Assembly (NCBI GenBank): GCA_963921825.1
Contig: OY997594.1
Coordinates: 65,147,675 to 65,211,674, forward strand
Origin: Erodium maritimum
Taxonomy: Eukaryota; Streptophyta; Magnoliopsida; Geraniales; Geraniaceae
Length of the DNA: 64,000 nucleotides
Direction of reading: 5' to 3'
Position 1 is the stretch's first letter. The number at the start of each line of letters is the position of its first letter. Made by a program: the position numbers and the translations under genes. This document shows positions 60,500-64,000 of this stretch, piece by piece. The notes below the pieces were generated by a model. That model did no database searches and was not told the origin of the DNA. It saw only the letters and a program-made list of their open reading frames with translations.

Positions 60500-61790
60500 T
60501 AAAAGGAACATTGTTTGTAAGATCTTGAAATATTGTTCCAGAACAAATGTGAAATTTTAATGAAAAATTCGGTGTAAAAGATAGATTTATCGTAAATGAA
60601 AGAACAATATTAGAAAACATAATAGAATAAATATTGTTCCAAAACAAATGTAAAATTTTAATGAAAAATTCGGTGTAAAAGATAGTATTTATTGTAAATG
60701 GAAGAACAATATTAGCAAGCGTAATAGAATATGGAGAGAATGGAATAAATAGTTGTATTGTATTGACATCTCTCCATGTTTTACAATAGTCTCTATTTAT
60801 GACCGCATAATATATACATGAAAAGACATAACTTTAATGATATGTTAATACAACACACATTAATCTATATATAGGTAGAGGAAACGAAAAATCAAAGGAC
60901 TTATAACATAACTCTAGAAGCTTTATGAAAAAGTCATCCAACATATATATTCATAATACTTTTTATTTGGATGACACATACAAATATTATTATAACTCGT
61001 TAAAAATATTTTTAGGGAAAATCCAATGGAAAAACCCTAGAAGGAAGGAGTACACAATTTGTACAATACGTATACATGTTACCTCATTAAAAACCTTGTT
61101 AGGAAAACCTATTGGGATAAAACTTAAAGCAAGGGGAAAAGAGTGTAACACGTCTTTCTCTCCCTCATTACAACATCTCTATTTATTTCTTCATAAATCA
61201 CGGAGTTTTCTCATGCCGATATAGTAGACCAACTTTCAAAGGAAGTTGTATGAAGCGCTTTAGTGAACAAATTTGCAAGATTGTCACAAGAACGAATTTG
61301 ACAAACATCGATATCTTCATTTTTATGACGTTCATGAGTAAAGAAAAACTTAGGAGAAATGTGTTTCGTTCTATCTCCTTTAATGTAGGATCCTTTGATC
61401 TGAGCTGTACAAGTTGTATTATCTTCGTATAAGACAGTTGAACTTCTTTTATTTATTGAAAGATCGCATGATTCTCTGACATGATGGATCCAAGAGCTTA
61501 GCCATAAACATTCACAACTTGCTTCATGAAGAGCTATCAACTCAACTGATTTGAAGAAGTGGTTGTAAGGATCTGTTTTGTTGAGCGCCAAGATATAGCG
61601 GTGTCACCATATATAAATACATACCCATTTTGTGACTGCGCTTTGTGGGGATCAGGTAAATATCCGACATCAGGATATCCAATCAATTCAGACTTCGAGT
61701 TTTTAGAATAATATAACCCCGAGGAACATAAATTCCTCGGCCAAGTAATTTCAACACTGAGGAACATAAATTCTTCGGCCAAGAAATTTC
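60500..61790 (-). mobile_element. Ty1/copia-type retrotransposon fossil, 3' end
   Basis: On the minus strand, 61211-61780 carries the end of copia pol, the RNase H region (AISWRSTKQ; LHEASCECLWL; STVLYEDNTTC; DLANLFTKALH). To the left lie a 3' UTR and probably the 3' LTR (about 60.5-60.94 kb, starting TGTTGGATGAC on the minus strand). A second LTR, gag and integrase are absent, and the copy is broken, with a few breaks. Age is uncertain; it looks old. Confidence 0.8.
60532..60731. repeat. Two copies of a 100-bp tandem repeat
   Basis: ATTGTTCCAGAACAAATGTG at 60532 and ATTGTTCCAAAACAAATGTA at 60632 begin two roughly 90%-identical units sharing GAAAAATTCGGTGTAAAAGA. They lie in the presumed copia LTR. 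Confidence 0.85.
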
Positions 61791-61796
61791 AACACC
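61721..61796. repeat. Two copies of a 38-bp tandem repeat
   Basis: GAGGAACATAAATTCCTCGG at 61721 and GAGGAACATAAATTCTTCGG at 61759 start the units, followed by CCAAG(T/A)AATTTCAACAC. GAGGA...TCCTC inside the unit is itself an inverted repeat. Degenerate related copies follow to about 61930. Confidence 0.85.
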
Positions 61797-62012
61797 GGGG
61801 ATTCAAAAATAGGACAAATTTTCCTCGGACAAGAAAAAATTAAGCTATTCAAAGCTGACGAAACTTAGCCGAAGAATTTTGAATCATATTTCGACGGAAG
61901 AAACTTGACCGAGAAATATTATTTTGAGAAAATCCATTCCCTGGCCAAGTGGCTTACAACAGTAGAGATGTCACAACAGACACAAAAACAAACACAAATA
62001 AAACTCCCACTT

Positions 62013-62220
62013 TTTTTTTTGATCAACAATTTTTTTGTTTTATTAAAAACCAACAGTTACAAAGTGTAACGGAAGGTAAGGGCAAGCCCTCCACAGAACC
62101 ATACAACCAACAGGTCCACCCAACAAGGGGTGAACCGAACCAACTTACAACAGGTCTTAGAACCTAGCTACAACAAACTTGAAGAACAACTACACCAAAC
62201 AAACACCAACAAAACTCTGG
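62013..62220 (-). mobile_element. 208-bp SINE-like or truncated LINE insert with 11-bp target duplication
   Basis: AACTCCCACTT at 62002-62012 and 62221-62231 flanks a segment that on the minus strand ends TTGATC plus poly-A. No coding content. The tail ...GATCAAAA recalls, but is not identical to, the CTTATCAAAA tails of the LINEs in this window, so it may be the 3' end of a related LINE. Confidence 0.8.
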
Positions 62221-62447
62221 AACTCCCACTTAATTGTCATTCGAGAGAAGACCTCAAAAAAAGGGCCTAGAGTCTACGTTTATCAATTTTCTTGAACTTT
62301 TGTTATCTATTTTTGTTCTAGTATCATTCTAAATCACATGTTCATAACAAACACATCATATTATTTGAAATTGAAAGGAAAAAAAAAGGATAATGAACAA
62401 ACACATGGTATTAATGAATGAACTTTAGGGAATAGAAACCCAAACCA

Positions 62448-62714
62448 GTGAGTCTCGTACTTGGATGGTGTCTGTTAGGGTTTTCCAGTGGAGCCACCCT
62501 GAGCGGCAACGATGCGCCTGTCACCCCAGCGTCGTCGTCGTCACGTGCCCCCCTCCCGGGTTATGTCCAGCGTTGCTTTCTCGGTTGTGCCCCAACCCCG
62601 GGTCATCAAGCGCTCATCTTCCGACTTTTGTCCGGCGCCGTTGTGCCCCAGCGCCGCCGTCGCCAAGTGCCCATCTCCCAGCTTCTGTCCTTCGCCGCAT
62701 CCTCGGTTGTGCCT
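62448..62714 (+). repeat. GC-rich degenerate tandem repeat, left part
   Basis: Units beginning GTTGTGCCCCAGCGCCGCCG and containing AAGTGCCC..CTCCC..TTATGTCC recur at about 62583, 62639 and 62707, with spacings of about 56-68 bp. The array continues at 63601 past the hAT insert. Long frames exist on the plus strand, but the repeat structure, not a domain, explains them. Origin unknown; a LINE leader or ORF1 is possible. Confidence 0.6.
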
Positions 62715-63600
62715 AGGGGTGGGCATCGGCTGGGGCCCGACAATATTTTCATTATCCGTAACCCAAACCGGGAGGACCGGTTACTTGAAATCCATAAACG
62801 TCACCGCACCGGGTTCCAACGAGAAACTTAAAAACCGCCCGTCACGGAGTCGGCCGGTTACGGTTTTTAACCGGCCCATTGGCTTTCTTTTGGGCCTTCA
62901 ATTAAAGCCCAAAATAGAAGAAAAAACATCAATTTCTGAAACAACTAAAACAATAAAACCAATTTACAACAAAAACACAATAAGTTATTACTAGTAATTT
63001 GCTATTAACTTATTACATCAAGATTTTTTTAAAAAAAAAAGTCTTTAATGGTCTCTAAAAACAAAAACATTCAAGTTAAATACATGCCACAAATAATAAA
63101 TAAAGGATTAAAATGTATGTTCATTCAAGTACAAGAATTTAAATTCAAGTTAATTACAATCAAATAAACTTTGAATTTTAAAATCAAATAAATTCATTAA
63201 TACTAGAGTCAACATTTAATTTATTTTAACTTGAACAACCAACTTACTACATGATTGTTTATAGGCAAATTTATGATTAAAAGTAAATTAATCTCCTATA
63301 TTTTACCTATGTTACACTGTTAATCTAATACTAGTGTCAACATTTAATTTAAACCTCTTGTAATGCTATAACCATCAAATTAGTAAAACAAAAAATAAAC
63401 ATTGCTATAAACACACCTAAAGCCGGTCGGTCGGGTTTTTACCGTTTGGAAGATAAAAAACCGTACCCGCCCAAAATGCTACCGGATTGGTATTTTTTAA
63501 TCGTAACCATCGCCGGTGACACCGGTTCGGGTGATTCCGGTGATGGGGACGGTCGGTGACGGTCGGTTTTCGGTGATGGTCTGATATTTGCCCAGCCCTA
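62715..63600. mobile_element. Non-autonomous hAT transposon, 886 bp
   Basis: Terminal inverted repeats TAGGGGTGGGCA and TGCCCAGCCCTA (11 of 12 match) are directly flanked by a perfect 8-bp duplication GTTGTGCC (62707-62714 and 63601-63608), the size diagnostic of hAT. Inside, GC-rich subterminal blocks with CCGGTTAC/CCGGT words flank an AT-rich, non-coding centre. It needs a transposase from elsewhere. Confidence 0.93.
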
Positions 63601-64000
63601 GTTGTGCCCCAGCGCCGCCGTCGTCAAGTGCCCCCCTCCCGTCTTATGTCCGGCGCTGCTTCCACGTCTTGGGATCGTCTCTCTCCTATACCATCCTCGC
63701 CAATCTCGTTTGGTGGCTTGTCTGAGGTTCGACCTTCATCCATGATCCCTCGTCGGGTGGGGCGGGCATCGGGCTATCATTGGGACCGGCCAACTAGGTC
63801 GTCGCTTCGTCCATGTCAGGGATTCGCACGGGGGCGTTTCTGGTCTCCACGCACTGAGATCCTCTTCTGGCCTCCACGACGATTGGCCCAAGACCTTGCT
63901 CTGGGTTCCTTCCTTCGGCGTCTGATCCATGACCTTGCTCTGGGTCTTTTCTCTCGGCGTCCACGACGGCTGAATCATGACCTCGCTCTGAGACCGATGC
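63601..64000 (+). repeat. GC-rich degenerate tandem repeat, right part
   Basis: Continuation of the array at 62448, then a second repeat type with CATGACCTTGCTCTGGGT-like words at about 63890-63990. No protein family recognised. The sequence runs off the window edge. Confidence 0.5.

Overview
The window is nuclear DNA of a flowering plant, most likely a eudicot. The evidence is AT-rich intergenic DNA, genes with many short introns, five plant housekeeping-type genes and dense nested transposable elements. I cannot name the species.

Host genes: a Dbp5/LOS4-type DEAD-box RNA helicase (13826-17786, +, 8 coding exons), a secreted Pollen Ole e 1 family protein (18258-19041, +), a DnaJ-homolog-C28/DUF1992 protein (46938-48897, +, with an apparent GC-AG intron), the ESCRT-I subunit VPS37 (49592-51801, -, 7 coding exons) and the spliceosomal protein CWC15 (57340-60038, +, 7 coding exons). 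A small membrane-type reading frame at 20002-20361 (-) may be a sixth gene.

Layout: 1-707 is the 3' end of a LINE. 2.7-3.8 kb holds a copia-type fossil. 4.9-13.4 kb is a PIF/Harbinger transposon split by a reverse-oriented gypsy LTR remnant, itself split by a solo LTR with a perfect 5-bp target duplication. The helicase and Ole e 1 genes follow. 19.3-21.9 kb holds a foldback MITE, a small ORF, a 5'-truncated LINE and another MITE. 24.0-42.7 kb is read as one large Mutator-like element (MULE) with two convergent genes: a FAR1-like transposase (+) and a Ulp1-like cysteine protease (-). Its transposase gene was hit by a solo LTR and by a gypsy fragment flanked by a 511-bp duplication of transposase sequence. 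43.0-46.5 kb holds a short retroposon and a decayed LINE ORF1. The DnaJ-C28 and VPS37 genes converge at 48.9-49.6 kb. 52-56.8 kb holds MITEs, Harbinger Myb-protein remnants and a second copy of the short retroposon. CWC15 is followed by a copia-type 3' fossil, a 208-bp SINE-like insert and an 886-bp non-autonomous hAT element inside a GC-rich tandem repeat.

Most unusual signal: about 60 copies of TTGATAAA or close variants lie in the non-coding parts of the MULE (5' leaders, introns, intergenic spacer). They come mostly in groups of three or more spaced 22 bp apart, and almost all point the same way although the two genes have opposite polarity. This looks like a DNA-level phased binding array, and I do not recognise it as a described feature of MULEs.
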